Numbered from the stretch's first letter, positions 37,655-46,870 are shown. The stretch: DNA of 64,000 nucleotides from Rhizobium rhododendri (GCF_007000325.2 NZ_CP117267.1:1-64000), one strand, 5' to 3'. Made by a program: numbers and translations. The notes: generated by a model from the letters alone, not told the origin.

Positions 37655-38323
37655 ATGATCGTACTGGCGCTGGATACCGCAGGCATCGATTGCGCCGCCG
37701 CCGTCTATGACAGCGACGGCGACCGCGTGCTCGCCGAAATTACCGAAACCATCGGTAAGGGCCATGCCGAGCATCTCATCGCGCTGGTCGATCGTGTGCT
37801 CGACAAGGCTGGCCTGAAGCTCGATGCAGTCGAGCGGATCGCGGTGACTGTCGGTCCCGGCTCCTTCACCGGCATCCGGGTCGGCGTCGCTGCGGCCCGT
37901 GGCTTTGCCCTTGCGCTCGGCATCCCGGCTGTCGGCGTCACGACACTCGAGGTGATCGCGGCTGCCCATCGCCCGAAGGCTGCGGGCCGGCCGATGCTGG
38001 TGGCAATGGACGCCAAGCGGGGCGAAGTCTACCTGCAGACATTCGGTGCCGACGGAATGCCTCTTAGCGAGTCTGCGGCGGTGCTAGTGCAGGATGCTCG
38101 AGCGCTGGCCGCCGAGTTCGATGGCCTGTTGGCCGGCTCGGCCGTGCCGCTTTTGAGCTCCACGGCGGAGGATGCGCCGGCAGACGCGGCTGGCAATGCC
38201 TTTCCGATCTCGCATGTTGCGCGGCTGGGTGCAAAAATGCTTGTCGGCGAGAAGCCGAAGCCGCTTTATCTGCGCGGCCCCGATGCCAAGCCGCAGCTCG
38301 GCTTTGCCGTCGCGAGGCAATAG
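37655..38323 (+). CDS. tsaB: tRNA threonylcarbamoyladenosine biosynthesis protein TsaB
   Basis: TsaB is the dimerisation partner of TsaD in making t6A37 of tRNAs that read ANN codons. The 222-residue product begins ALDTAGIDCAAAVYD and has GKGHAEHLIALVDRVL and the diagnostic VTVGPGSFTGIRVGVAAARGFALAL (in parts). It precedes rimI by three bases, the usual pairing, and the tsaD gene is elsewhere. Confidence 0.94.
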   Translation: MIVLALDTAGIDCAAAVYDSDGDRVLAEITETIGKGHAEHLIALVDRVLDKAGLKLDAVERIAVTVGPGSFTGIRVGVAAARGFALALGIPAVGVTTLEVIAAAHRPKAAGRPMLVAMDAKRGEVYLQTFGADGMPLSESAAVLVQDARALAAEFDGLLAGSAVPLLSSTAEDAPADAAGNAFPISHVARLGAKMLVGEKPKPLYLRGPDAKPQLGFAVARQ

Positions 38324-38326
38324 GCG

Positions 38327-38815
38327 ATGCTGCCGTCATTCCTTAGAAGCAAGCCGGATTACGAGATCGTTGCCATGGTCTCGCGCGATTGCGCCGACGT
38401 ATCCGCGCTGCACAGCGCCCGCTTTCCGAAAGCCTGGGGCACAGGCGAATTCCACAGCCTGCTGTCGCAGGAGCCGGTGTTCGGCTTTGTCGCCCGCCAG
38501 ACCAACGGCAAGCCGGCACTTTGCGGTTTCGTGCTGGCTCGCCATGTCGCCGACGAGGCGGAGATCCTCACGGTTGCGGTGCAGCCGAAGCTCGGTCGCG
38601 CCGGTCTCGGCTGGCGGTTGATGCAGGCGGCGATGCGCGAGGCGCACCGGCGCGGCGGTGAAAGCATGTTTCTGGAGGTCGATGCTGGCAATGTTGCGGC
38701 AGTCGGGCTCTACCGCAAGCTGGGCTTCGCCACGGTTGGCGAGCGTAAGGCCTATTACACGGATGCATCCGGTACAAAATCGACGGCGCTTGTCATGCGC
38801 CGCGATCTTCGCTAG
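38327..38815 (+). CDS. rimI: Ribosomal-protein-alanine N-acetyltransferase RimI
   Basis: A 162-residue GNAT protein, the likely acetyltransferase of ribosomal protein S18 or a related protein N-terminus. Acetyl-CoA loop: VQPKLGRAGLGWRLMQAAM near residues 90-106. The Glu and Tyr of the active site fit in MFLEVDAGNVAAVGLYRKLGF. Three bases separate it from tsaB, which supports the name. It may also acetylate other proteins, as RimI specificity is broad. Confidence 0.9.
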   Translation: MLPSFLRSKPDYEIVAMVSRDCADVSALHSARFPKAWGTGEFHSLLSQEPVFGFVARQTNGKPALCGFVLARHVADEAEILTVAVQPKLGRAGLGWRLMQAAMREAHRRGGESMFLEVDAGNVAAVGLYRKLGFATVGERKAYYTDASGTKSTALVMRRDLR

Positions 38816-38853
38816 TCCCTAGGGTCGGATCCACGGGCCAGAAGACGACATCG

Positions 38854-39282
38854 ATGACAGATATTGCCAAATCGCTCGAGGAGCTCTGTGCCGAACGCGG
38901 CATGCGCATGACCGAGCAGCGGCGCGTCATCGCTCGAATCATTGCGGATGCCGAGGATCATCCCGATGTGGAGGAACTGCATCGCCGTTCGGTGAAGATC
39001 GATTCGAAAATCTCCATCTCGACGGTCTACCGCACGGTAAAGCTGTTCGAGGACGCCGGCATTATCACCCGCCACGATTTTCGAGACGGCCGTTCGCGCT
39101 ACGAGACGGTTCCGGAAGAGCACCACGACCACCTGATCGACCTGAAGACCGGCGACGTCGTCGAGTTCCATTCGCCGGAAATCGAGGCCCTGCAGGAACG
39201 TATAGCGCGCGAGCACGGCTTTCGCCTGGTAGGCCACCGGCTCGAGCTTTATGGCGTGCCGATCAAGAAGGACGAGCACTGA
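38854..39282 (+). CDS. mur: Fur-family metal-responsive repressor (Mur type)
   Basis: A 142-residue Fur-superfamily protein. The winged helix is RMTEQRRVIARIIADAEDHPDVEELHRR (in parts) with ISISTVYRTVKLFEDAGII. Metal ligands are seen in HDFRDGRSRYETVPEEHHDHLID and near the end in HGFRLVGHRLELYG. In rhizobia the Fur orthologue in this location (rimI side, plsC and miaB next) is Mur, which represses manganese uptake genes with Mn(II). It lacks the extra N-terminal heme-motif of Irr. The assignment Mur versus Fur rests on neighbourhood and is not provable from the sequence alone. Confidence 0.85.
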   Translation: MTDIAKSLEELCAERGMRMTEQRRVIARIIADAEDHPDVEELHRRSVKIDSKISISTVYRTVKLFEDAGIITRHDFRDGRSRYETVPEEHHDHLIDLKTGDVVEFHSPEIEALQERIAREHGFRLVGHRLELYGVPIKKDEH

Positions 39283-39389
39283 GTGCCTGATGTCTGCGAC
39301 AGGGCCGGACGAAGCTTATGCATTCGGAAACCGCAGCTTTGCGGTGAGGTGGTAGGTACGCATCCGAAAACACTTGATGAGGCACGGCC

Positions 39390-40187
39390 TTGATCCACCG
39401 GCTTCGCCTTGCCTTCGGTCTGTTGCTGGTGGTGCTCGCCAGCGTTTTCCTGCTGCCGCTGCAATGTGTCTGCCTCTATTTTGACTGGAGGCTGCGCCGC
39501 TACCTGCCGCGCCTCTGGCACCGCCTCGTCTGCTATGCCTTCGGGCTGCACATCCGCGTTCATGGCGTGCCGGATCGTCGGAGGCCACTGATGCTGGCAT
39601 CGAACCATTCGTCCTGGCTGGATATCCTGGTGCTGTCGGCAGTTGCCGATGTCGCCTTTATTGCGAAGATCGAGGTGCGCGACTGGCCGATCTTCGGACT
39701 TTTCGCGCGATTGCAGAAGACGATCTTCGTCGTCCGCGAGCAGAAGCGCAAGACGGGCGAGCAGGTGAACGAGATTGCCGAGCGCATGGCCGGCGGCGAG
39801 ATCGTCGTTCTGTTTCCGGAAGGCACAACGTCGGACGGCAACCGCCTGCTGGAGGTGAAGTCCTCGCTGTTCGGGGCGGCGGCCGCCGCACTTCCGGCCG
39901 CACCCGAAGGCGTGGTGCACGTCCAGCCGGTCGCGGTCGCTTATACAGGCATCCACGGCATGCCGATGGGGCGTTATCACCGGCCCGTTGCCACATGGCC
40001 GGGAGACATCGAGATGCTGCCGTCGCTGAAGGGCGTGCTTGCCTGCGGCGCAATCGATGTCGACGTGCATTTCGGCGAGACGGTCGATTATCGCGCCGAC
40101 AGCAACCGCAAGCAGGTCGCAGCGGAAGTCACCGAGCGCATTCGTGCCCTGCTTTCGGGCCTGCTGCTCGGTCGCCACAAGACCTGA
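39390..40187 (+). CDS. plsC: 1-acyl-sn-glycerol-3-phosphate acyltransferase (PlsC family)
   Basis: A 265-residue membrane acyltransferase that makes phosphatidic acid, or the O-acylation enzyme OlsA of ornithine lipids. The N-terminus has a transmembrane helix (LAFGLLLVVLASVFLLPL). Acyltransferase motif I is NHSSWLD (HX4D) near residue 73, and motif III FPEGTTSDGNRLL follows. The start is a TTG at 39390, since no ATG lies close. The neighbours tsaB-rimI-mur upstream and miaB-phoH downstream are conserved in rhizobia, where a PlsC-type gene is in this position. Confidence 0.9.
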   Translation: MIHRLRLAFGLLLVVLASVFLLPLQCVCLYFDWRLRRYLPRLWHRLVCYAFGLHIRVHGVPDRRRPLMLASNHSSWLDILVLSAVADVAFIAKIEVRDWPIFGLFARLQKTIFVVREQKRKTGEQVNEIAERMAGGEIVVLFPEGTTSDGNRLLEVKSSLFGAAAAALPAAPEGVVHVQPVAVAYTGIHGMPMGRYHRPVATWPGDIEMLPSLKGVLACGAIDVDVHFGETVDYRADSNRKQVAAEVTERIRALLSGLLLGRHKT

Positions 40188-40236
40188 TACTCAAGATTGT
40201 CTTTTCACACCGTCAAAAAACCACTAGATAGCCGCC

Positions 40237-41628
40237 ATGACCCAGGACAGCGCCCTTCTGATCGCCCCGGAACCCCGTGATGGCAGCAACAGCCGCAAGG
40301 TCTTCATCAAGACCTACGGCTGCCAGATGAACGTCTACGACTCCACCCGGATGAGCGACGCGCTGGCCAAGGACGGCTACGAGCCGACCGACGACATGGA
40401 AGAGGCCGACCTCGTCCTCCTCAACACCTGCCATATCCGCGAGAAGGCGGCCGAAAAGGTCTATTCGGCGCTCGGCCGGCTTCGCGACATGAAAAAGCGC
40501 AAGGCTGCAGACGGTCGCGAGATGATGATCGGCGTCACCGGCTGCGTTGCCCAGGCCGAGGGCGAGGAAATCCTGCGTCGGGCGCCCGCCGTCGATGTGG
40601 TGATCGGTCCGCAGACCTATCATCGCCTGCCTGAGGCGCTACGTCGCGCCAAGCAAGGCCAGCGCGTCGTCGATACGGAATATGCCATCGAAGACAAGTT
40701 CCTGCATCTGCCGATGGCCGAAAGCGCCAAAATCCGCGCCCGTGGCGTCACGGCGTTCCTGACGGTGCAGGAAGGCTGCGACAAGTTCTGCACCTTCTGT
40801 GTCGTGCCTTACACGCGCGGTTCCGAGGTTTCCCGGCCGGTGTCGCAGATCGTCGACGAGGCGGAGAAACTGGTCGCTGGTGGCGTGCGCGAAGTGACGC
40901 TGCTCGGCCAGAACGTCAACGCCTGGCACGGCAAGGGACCGGATGGCGAGGAATGGAGCCTTGGCGACCTGCTGTATCGGCTTGCCGATATTCCGGGTCT
41001 GGCGCGGCTGCGCTATACCACAAGTCATCCGCGCGACATGGATGACAGGCTGATCAATGCCCACCGCGACCTGCGCATGCTGATGCCCTATCTGCATCTG
41101 CCGGTGCAGGCAGGCTCCAACCGCATCCTAAAAGCGATGAACCGCCGCCACACCACGGCCGACTACCTGGCCCTGGTCGAGCGCATCCGGGCCGCGCGCC
41201 CGGATATTGCCCTGTCCGGAGATTTCATCGTCGGCTTTCCGGGGGAGACAGACGAGGATTTTGAGGATACGCTCACCCTCGTCAAGGCCGTGCGCTATGC
41301 ACAGGCCTACTCGTTCAAATATTCGACGCGTCCCGGCACCCCCGGCGCGGACTTGAAGGATCAGGTGCCCGAAGAGATCAAGGCTGAACGGCTGGAACGG
41401 TTGCAGGCGCTTCTGATGCGCCAGCAGCAGGAATTTGCCGAAGCCTGCGTCGGCCGCGTGGTCGATGTGTTGCTCGAAAAGCCCGGTCGCATGCCAGGAC
41501 AGTTGATAGGTCGCTCTCCGTGGCTGCAATCGGTGAATGTTGATGCAAAGGCATCGCAAATCGGTGACATTATCAATGTACGAATCACCGGGACAAGCAC
41601 CAACAGTCTCTTTGCAGAGCAGGTGTAG
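40237..41628 (+). CDS. miaB: tRNA-2-methylthio-N6-dimethylallyladenosine synthase MiaB
   Basis: MiaB is a radical SAM methylthiotransferase that modifies i6A37 of tRNAs. The UPF0004 domain carries three Cys ([31 protein letters not shown]). The radical SAM CxxxCxxC is [16 protein letters not shown] near residues 180-195, and the C-terminal TRAM domain includes [12 protein letters not shown]. The length of 463 residues is normal. The following phoH starts 29 bases later. Confidence 0.97.
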   Translation: MTQDSALLIAPEPRDGSNSRKVFIKTYGCQMNVYDSTRMSDALAKDGYEPTDDMEEADLVLLNTCHIREKAAEKVYSALGRLRDMKKRKAADGREMMIGVTGCVAQAEGEEILRRAPAVDVVIGPQTYHRLPEALRRAKQGQRVVDTEYAIEDKFLHLPMAESAKIRARGVTAFLTVQEGCDKFCTFCVVPYTRGSEVSRPVSQIVDEAEKLVAGGVREVTLLGQNVNAWHGKGPDGEEWSLGDLLYRLADIPGLARLRYTTSHPRDMDDRLINAHRDLRMLMPYLHLPVQAGSNRILKAMNRRHTTADYLALVERIRAARPDIALSGDFIVGFPGETDEDFEDTLTLVKAVRYAQAYSFKYSTRPGTPGADLKDQVPEEIKAERLERLQALLMRQQQEFAEACVGRVVDVLLEKPGRMPGQLIGRSPWLQSVNVDAKASQIGDIINVRITGTSTNSLFAEQV

Positions 41629-41657
41629 GTCCGAGATTGGCAAAGGAGCTTGACCGC

Positions 41658-42713
41658 TTGAACGCACAAGAATTGGTTTCCTCTACTCCGCGCCAGTCCC
41701 CTGCCGCGACCGACGCCAATCACTTCGTTCTGACTTTCGAAAACAACAGGTTCGCCAGCGAGCTGTTCGGTCAGTTCGAGCAGAACCTGAAGCTGCTCGA
41801 GGAGCGGCTGAAGATCAACGTCCGCGCTCGCGGCAACTCCGTCGTCATCACCGGCGATGTGCTGGCCACCAACCAGGCCCGGCGCACTCTCGATTACCTC
41901 TACGAAAAATTGCAGAAGGGTGGCAGCGTCGAGCCGTCCGATGTCGAGGGCGCCATCCGCATGGCGCTGGCGGCCGATGACCAGCTGATCCTGCCGACCA
42001 TGGAGCGCAAGGCCAAGCTGACCATGGCCCAGGTTTCGACCCGCAAGAAGACCATCGTCGCGCGCACGCCGACGCAGGATGCCTATCTCCGCGCACTCGA
42101 ACGCTCGGAACTGGTATTCGGCTGCGGCCCGGCCGGTACGGGCAAGACCTATCTTGCCGTGGCGCAGGCCTGCCAGCTGCTGGAACGCGGCGCGGTCGAA
42201 AAGATCATCCTGTCGCGCCCGGCTGTGGAAGCTGGCGAACGGCTGGGCTTCCTGCCCGGCGACATGAAAGAGAAGGTCGATCCCTATCTGCGGCCGCTCT
42301 ATGACGCGCTCTACGACATGATGCCGGGCGACAAGGTCGAGCGGGCGATCATCGCCGGTGTCATCGAAATCGCGCCGCTCGCCTTCATGCGCGGCCGTAC
42401 GCTGGCCAACTCCGCCGTCATCCTCGACGAGGCGCAGAATACGACCTCGATGCAGATGAAGATGTTCCTTACCCGTCTCGGCGAAAACTCGCGGATGATC
42501 GTCACCGGCGACCCGAGCCAGATCGATCTGCCGCGCGGCGTCAAATCCGGACTGGTCGAGGCTTTGCAGCTGTTGACCGGCGTCGAGGGCATTTCGGTGA
42601 TCCGCTTCAAGGACACCGACATCGTCCGCCATCCGCTGGTCGGCCGCATCGTGCGCGCCTACGATACGATGTACGCGACGCCCGAAAGCGAAGAGGCCGA
42701 TCGGCAGAGCTGA
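41658..42713 (+). CDS. phoH: PhoH-family ATPase (PhoH-like protein)
   Basis: A 351-residue P-loop ATPase; with YbeY it probably acts in RNA processing. Walker A is FGCGPAGTGKTYLAV near residue 155, and Walker B lies in SAVILDEAQNTT near residue 257. SRPAVEAGERLGFLPGDMKEKVDPYLRPLYDAL (in parts) is typical. The start is not ATG: a TTG at 41658 has AAAGGAG nine bases upstream, better than a TTG at 41637 that is also in frame. The next gene ybeY follows 15 bases later, in the conserved miaB-phoH-ybeY-corC-lnt run. Confidence 0.94.
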   Translation: MNAQELVSSTPRQSPAATDANHFVLTFENNRFASELFGQFEQNLKLLEERLKINVRARGNSVVITGDVLATNQARRTLDYLYEKLQKGGSVEPSDVEGAIRMALAADDQLILPTMERKAKLTMAQVSTRKKTIVARTPTQDAYLRALERSELVFGCGPAGTGKTYLAVAQACQLLERGAVEKIILSRPAVEAGERLGFLPGDMKEKVDPYLRPLYDALYDMMPGDKVERAIIAGVIEIAPLAFMRGRTLANSAVILDEAQNTTSMQMKMFLTRLGENSRMIVTGDPSQIDLPRGVKSGLVEALQLLTGVEGISVIRFKDTDIVRHPLVGRIVRAYDTMYATPESEEADRQS

Positions 42714-42728
42714 TGCCGGCATGACGCC

Positions 42729-43235
42729 ATGACCCGACTGGACATACAGATCAGCATCGAGGAGGGCCGCTGGCCCTCCGAGGAAACACTTCAGGCAATG
42801 GCCGAGCGCGTGCTCGGCAATGCCGCAGATTTTCTGCAGACGGAGGTCCATCAGCCTTTTCCATCGATGGAGCCCGAACTCTCGTTGGTTTTCACCGACG
42901 ATGCCTCTATCCGGGCGATCAACGCCGAATGGCGGAAGCAGGACAAGCCGACCAATGTCCTGTCGTTCCCGGCTTTTCCGCTTGCTCCGGGCGGCATGCC
43001 CGGCCCCATGCTGGGCGATATCATCATCGCCCGCGAGACGGTGGAGCGCGAGGCGGTTGATCTCGACAAGGGTGTCGACGAGCATCTCACCCATCTGATG
43101 GTGCATGGATTGTTGCATCTGTTTGGCTACGACCATATGAATGATGAAGACGCCGAACTGATGGAAGGCCTTGAGACTCGTATTTTGGCGAGACTTGGCC
43201 TATCAGATCCCTATGCGGGTCAAGACCCGATCTGA
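42729..43235 (+). CDS. ybeY: Endoribonuclease YbeY (16S rRNA maturation factor)
   Basis: A 168-residue UPF0054 zinc metallo-endoribonuclease, needed for 16S rRNA 3' maturation and ribosome quality control. The metal site is HLMVHGLLHLFGYDH, matching HGxLHLxGYDH, and LSLVFTDDASIRAINAEWRKQDKPTNVLSF (in parts) is typical. The Sinorhizobium meliloti orthologue (SMc01113) is known to influence symbiosis and small-RNA regulation. It is between phoH and corC. Confidence 0.96.
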   Translation: MTRLDIQISIEEGRWPSEETLQAMAERVLGNAADFLQTEVHQPFPSMEPELSLVFTDDASIRAINAEWRKQDKPTNVLSFPAFPLAPGGMPGPMLGDIIIARETVEREAVDLDKGVDEHLTHLMVHGLLHLFGYDHMNDEDAELMEGLETRILARLGLSDPYAGQDPI

Positions 43236-43243
43236 TTGGAACC

Positions 43244-44419
43244 ATGAGCGACTTTACAGCAAAACCGGCCACTGACGCCAAAGAGCAGGACGCAGCCTCC
43301 GAAGAGGCGGCGAGTAGCAACGGCAGGGCGGGGCACAAATCCCAATCCACCTTCTGGAGCCGTGCGGCGCGCGTGCTGCGTCCGGCCCAGGGCTCGCGCC
43401 TGCGCGAGGACCTCACCGACGCCCTAATGGTGAACGGCACCGACGATGACGGTTTTTCGGCCGACGAACGGGCGATGCTGCACAATATCCTGCGCTTCCG
43501 GGAGGTGCGCGTTGCCGACGTCATGGTGCCGCGTGCCGATATCGAGGCTGTCGACCAGAGCCTGACCATCGGGGAACTGATGATCCTGTTCGAGGAAAGC
43601 GGACGTTCGCGCATGCCCGTCTATTGCGATACGCTCGACGATCCCCGCGGCATGGTGCACATCCGCGACCTGCTTTCCTATGTTGCCAAGCAGGCGCGCA
43701 ACAAGCGCCGGGTCGGCGCCAAGGCTGCGGCAATCGATCCGCAGGTCGCCGCTGTTGCTGCCGAGAAGGCCGAAAAGGCACCGCGTTCCGCCAAGCCGAA
43801 CTTCGATCTCGCCCGGGTCGATCTTCGCAAGACCGTTGCCGAAGCCGGTATCATCAGGAAGATCCTGTTCGTGCCGCCGTCGATGCTGGCCTCCGACCTG
43901 CTTCGGCGCATGCAGGTCAACCGCACCCAGATGGCGTTGGTCATCGACGAATATGGTGGAACCGACGGTCTGGCCTCGCATGAGGACATCGTCGAGATGG
44001 TCGTTGGCGATATCGACGACGAGCACGACGACGAAGAGGTCATGTTCAAGCAGGTATCGGAAGACGTCTTCGTCGCCGATGCCCGCGTCGAACTCGAAGA
44101 CATCGCCCGGGCTATCGGCTCAGACTTCGATGTCAGCGAGGAAGTCGACGACGTCGATACGCTGGGTGGCCTCATCTTCTCGGCGCTCGGTCGCATTCCG
44201 GTTCGCGGCGAGCTTGTCCAGGGGCTTCCCGGGTTCGAGTTTCAGATCCTCGAGGCTGATCCGCGCCGCATCAAGCGCGTCCGCATCACCCGCAAGCGCC
44301 ATCCGGTCCGCCGTCGCCCCGTCAAGGGTGAAGTGGAGGCATCCGGTAATGACAAAGACCATCCGGCTGTCGACGGGCCATCCGATGGCGGTGCCGTCAA
44401 TCGCAACGCAGCCGGCTAA
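43244..44419 (+). CDS. corC: CorC/HlyC-family CBS-domain transporter-associated protein
   Basis: A 391-residue soluble protein (the name means magnesium/cobalt efflux or hemolysin-C-like). Two CBS domains follow a Ser/Glu-rich N-terminal tail: the first begins VADVMVPRADIEAV near residue 90, and the second includes ILFVPPSMLASDLLRRMQVNRTQMALVIDEYGGTDGL. The C-terminal CorC_HlyC domain has DVDTLGGLIFSALGRIP. It is longer than the E. coli form by an Ala/Lys-rich linker between the CBS domains (about residues 150-190). The place between ybeY and lnt is diagnostic. Confidence 0.92.
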   Translation: MSDFTAKPATDAKEQDAASEEAASSNGRAGHKSQSTFWSRAARVLRPAQGSRLREDLTDALMVNGTDDDGFSADERAMLHNILRFREVRVADVMVPRADIEAVDQSLTIGELMILFEESGRSRMPVYCDTLDDPRGMVHIRDLLSYVAKQARNKRRVGAKAAAIDPQVAAVAAEKAEKAPRSAKPNFDLARVDLRKTVAEAGIIRKILFVPPSMLASDLLRRMQVNRTQMALVIDEYGGTDGLASHEDIVEMVVGDIDDEHDDEEVMFKQVSEDVFVADARVELEDIARAIGSDFDVSEEVDDVDTLGGLIFSALGRIPVRGELVQGLPGFEFQILEADPRRIKRVRITRKRHPVRRRPVKGEVEASGNDKDHPAVDGPSDGGAVNRNAAG

Positions 44420-44511
44420 GCTACTGTCGTAAGCCTTCAAGGGACAAACCGCGCCTTTTTTGAAACACTGCGCAACGGGTTTGATTCGTGGTGTTTCAAG
44501 GGAGAGCGTGC

Positions 44512-46113
44512 ATGGAATGGCTTGCGGACAGGGTCATTCTGGTCTGGGGTTTCAGGCGTGCCCTGCTTGCCATAGGTGCTGGCGCTATCGGCGTGCTGGC
44601 GCTCCCGCCCTTCGGCTTTTTTGCCGCGATGTTCGTCTCCTTCACCCTGCTTGTCTGGCTGCTTGACGGCGCCACTGCCGCTCCAGGCAGCGGCATCCTC
44701 CGCCGTCTGTGGCCAGCTTTCGTGACCGGCTGGCTGTTCGGTTTCGGCTATTTCGTCGCCGGCCTCTGGTGGCTCGGCCATGCGCTGATGATCGATGCGG
44801 AGCAGTTCGCGTGGGCCCTGCCTCTGGCGATCCTCGGCCTGCCGGCATTTCTCGCGATCTTCTACGGGCTCGCCGCCGCGCTGGCGAGGCTCGTATGGTC
44901 CGACGGTCTTGGACGGATCGCGGCACTGGCCTTCGCATTTGGGCTTATCGAATGGCTGCGCAGTTTCGTCTTCACCGGCTTTCCCTGGAATGCCATCGGC
45001 TATGGCATGATGCCGACGCCGCTGATGATGCAGTCGGCCCACATGATCGGCATGCTGGGGGTGACGGTGCTGTCCGTCTTCGTATTTGCGGCGCCGGCGC
45101 TGTTAGGCACCCGCAACGGCGCCATCCCCGGAATTACACTCGCGGCTCTCCTGTTCGCTGCCCATCTCGGCTACGGCTACTACGCGCTAAACCAGCCGGA
45201 GTCTGCCTTCCGTGCAGATGCAAAGGCGCCGGTCGTGCGCGTCATCCAGCCCGACATCGATCAAGAGGCCAAGCAGGACACTGACGGCGATCGCACCGCG
45301 ATCTTCGAGAAGCATCTGGCGTTGTCAGCGGCGCCACCGCAGGATGGTGGCAAGCGGCCTGACATCATCGTCTGGCCGGAAACGGCGCTCCCCTTTCTCC
45401 TGACCGACAACCGGGACGCCCTGACCCGCATTGCCGATGTCCTCGCCGACGACCAGATCCTCATCACCGGCGCCGTGCGGGCCGAGGACATGGGGCCGGG
45501 GACGCCGCCGCGCTACTACAATTCGATCTACGTGATCGATGGCCGCGGCCAGATCATCGGCGCTGCGGACAAGGTGCACCTGGTGCCGTTCGGCGAGTAT
45601 GTGCCCTTCGAGAGCATCCTCCAGAATTTCGGCATAGCCAACATCGTCGAGATGCCGGGCGGTTTTTCCGCTGCCGCCCGTCGCTCGCTGTTGACCCTGC
45701 CATCGAGCATCCGGCTCTACCCGTTGCTCTGCTACGAGATCATCTTTCCCGACGAGATGACGCCCGATATCGCCAAGGCCGACGCTATCGTCAATGTCAC
45801 CAACGATGCCTGGTTCGGCAATACACCCGGACCCTACCAGCATTTTCAGCAGGCCCGTGTCCGCGCCGTCGAATACGGCCTGCCGCTCATCCGCAGCGCC
45901 AACAGCGGAATTTCTGCTCTGGTCGATTCTCATGGACGTCTCGTCGCCGGCCTCGATCTTGGCCAGCAGGGATTTGTCGACGCCACCTTGGGTAGCGTAG
46001 ACCAAACTAAAATAGGCGAAAAACTGCGGGTTCTGTACTTTTGGTTGGCACTTGCGTGCATGGGCCTGATTGCAGTGATTTCACGCATGGGTTTTATTTC
46101 AGCCCTGAATTGA
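44512..46113 (+). CDS. lnt: Apolipoprotein N-acyltransferase Lnt (ActA of rhizobia)
   Basis: Lnt adds the third acyl chain to lipoproteins in the inner membrane. The 533-residue product has about six N-terminal transmembrane helices and a C-terminal nitrilase-like domain with Glu in IVWPETALPFLL, Lys in GAADKVHLVPFGEYVPFE and the nucleophile Cys in YPLLCYEIIFPD. The ATG at 44512 follows GGGAG; a GTG at 44488 is in frame but weaker. In S. meliloti this gene is actA, needed for acid tolerance, and it is followed by phrR, as here. Confidence 0.95.
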   Translation: MEWLADRVILVWGFRRALLAIGAGAIGVLALPPFGFFAAMFVSFTLLVWLLDGATAAPGSGILRRLWPAFVTGWLFGFGYFVAGLWWLGHALMIDAEQFAWALPLAILGLPAFLAIFYGLAAALARLVWSDGLGRIAALAFAFGLIEWLRSFVFTGFPWNAIGYGMMPTPLMMQSAHMIGMLGVTVLSVFVFAAPALLGTRNGAIPGITLAALLFAAHLGYGYYALNQPESAFRADAKAPVVRVIQPDIDQEAKQDTDGDRTAIFEKHLALSAAPPQDGGKRPDIIVWPETALPFLLTDNRDALTRIADVLADDQILITGAVRAEDMGPGTPPRYYNSIYVIDGRGQIIGAADKVHLVPFGEYVPFESILQNFGIANIVEMPGGFSAAARRSLLTLPSSIRLYPLLCYEIIFPDEMTPDIAKADAIVNVTNDAWFGNTPGPYQHFQQARVRAVEYGLPLIRSANSGISALVDSHGRLVAGLDLGQQGFVDATLGSVDQTKIGEKLRVLYFWLALACMGLIAVISRMGFISALN

Positions 46114-46138
46114 CCTAAAACCCCTAAAAATGCATAGT
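46110..46138 (+). promoter_or_regulatory. Predicted sigma-70 promoter of the XRE regulator gene
   Basis: TTGACC at 46110-46115 and CATAGT at 46133-46138 are 17 bases apart. The -35 box overlaps the lnt stop codon. Transcription from here would give a leader of about 125 bases before the regulator ATG at 46272, long for this genome and worth examination. Confidence 0.45.
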
Positions 46139-46271
46139 GGTCCAGGACGCTAATCTGTACGTAAGATGGCGATCAAGCGAATATAGCTCTGCAACGTGGC
46201 GTTATATAAGCATGGTCGGGGGTAGTGGGGGCGAAGAAGCCGATTCAACCAGAGCTAGTTAGGGCATTATA

Positions 46272-46691
46272 ATGATCGAAAATAAGAAGAAGCCGAATCC
46301 AATCGACATCCATGTCGGTAGCAGGATCCGTCTCCGTCGCACCATGCTGGGCATGAGCCAGGAAAAACTTGGCGAAAGCCTCGGCATCACGTTCCAGCAA
46401 ATCCAGAAGTACGAAAAGGGCACCAACCGCGTTGGCGCCAGTCGTCTTCAGAATATTTCCAGCATCCTCAACGTGCCGGTCTCGTTCTTCTTTGAAGACG
46501 CACCGGGCGATCACTCGACGTCCGCCAGCGGCATGGCTGAAGCCTCGAGCTCCAACTATGTCGTGGACTTCCTGTCGTCCTCGGAAGGCCTGCAGCTCAA
46601 TCGTGCTTTCGTCAAGATTTCCGATGCAAAGGTTCGCCGCAAGGTCGTCGAACTGGTCAAGGCATTGGCTGCCGAAGCCGACGCCGAGTAA
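46272..46691 (+). CDS. praR: XRE-family transcriptional regulator of the PhrR/PraR type
   Basis: A 139-residue regulator with a Cro/CI-type helix-turn-helix at about residues 15-70: IRLRRTMLGMSQEKLGESLGITFQQIQKYEKGTNRVGASRLQNIS (in parts). The C-terminal half is Ser-rich and helical. The sequence and the place right after lnt/actA match S. meliloti PhrR, a low-pH induced regulator, and R. leguminosarum PraR, which controls biofilm and quorum-sensing genes. I give the name by that relationship. A terminator hairpin follows, so it is transcribed separately from metK. Confidence 0.88.
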   Translation: MIENKKKPNPIDIHVGSRIRLRRTMLGMSQEKLGESLGITFQQIQKYEKGTNRVGASRLQNISSILNVPVSFFFEDAPGDHSTSASGMAEASSSNYVVDFLSSSEGLQLNRAFVKISDAKVRRKVVELVKALAAEADAE

Positions 46692-46714
46692 GCGCCGGCT
46701 ATACATGAAGACGC

Positions 46715-46739
46715 AAAGGCGGTCATTTTGGCCGCCTTT
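46715..46739 (+). terminator. Rho-independent terminator after the XRE regulator
   Basis: AAAGGCGGTC at 46715-46724 pairs with GGCCGCCTTT at 46730-46739 (10 bp with one G-U pair), loop ATTTT, followed by T and GCATGTTT. It starts 23 bases after the stop codon. Confidence 0.75.
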
Positions 46740-46774
46740 TGCATGTTTGGCGCAAAAATCTTAACCGGAAAGTG

Positions 46775-46792
46775 GGATATAAAGATATATCC
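46775..46792 (+). promoter_or_regulatory. Hairpin in the metK upstream region
   Basis: GGATATA at 46775-46781 pairs perfectly with TATATCC at 46786-46792 around AAGA. It is about 80 bases before the metK start and immediately before an in-frame ATG at 46793. I do not see a known SAM riboswitch consensus. It could be a regulator site or an RNA element; function unknown. Confidence 0.35.
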
Positions 46793-46870
46793 ATGTCCTT
46801 CTGTGCCTTGTCATTCGGCTTTGAACTGACTAACACAGACCCAGCTTTATTCTTTGAGGGGAATTCCCGC

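Noticed and set aside
41361..43136. 591-codon reading frame antisense to phoH and ybeY
   Set aside because: It is fully covered by two strongly recognised genes on the other strand. Its composition is the His/Asp/Gly-rich pattern typical of shadow frames.
46793..46870. N-terminal extension of MetK from the ATG at 46793
   Set aside because: The added 26 residues do not match the family, and [15 protein letters not shown] is the usual rhizobial start. The issue is kept as a finding but not used for the call.
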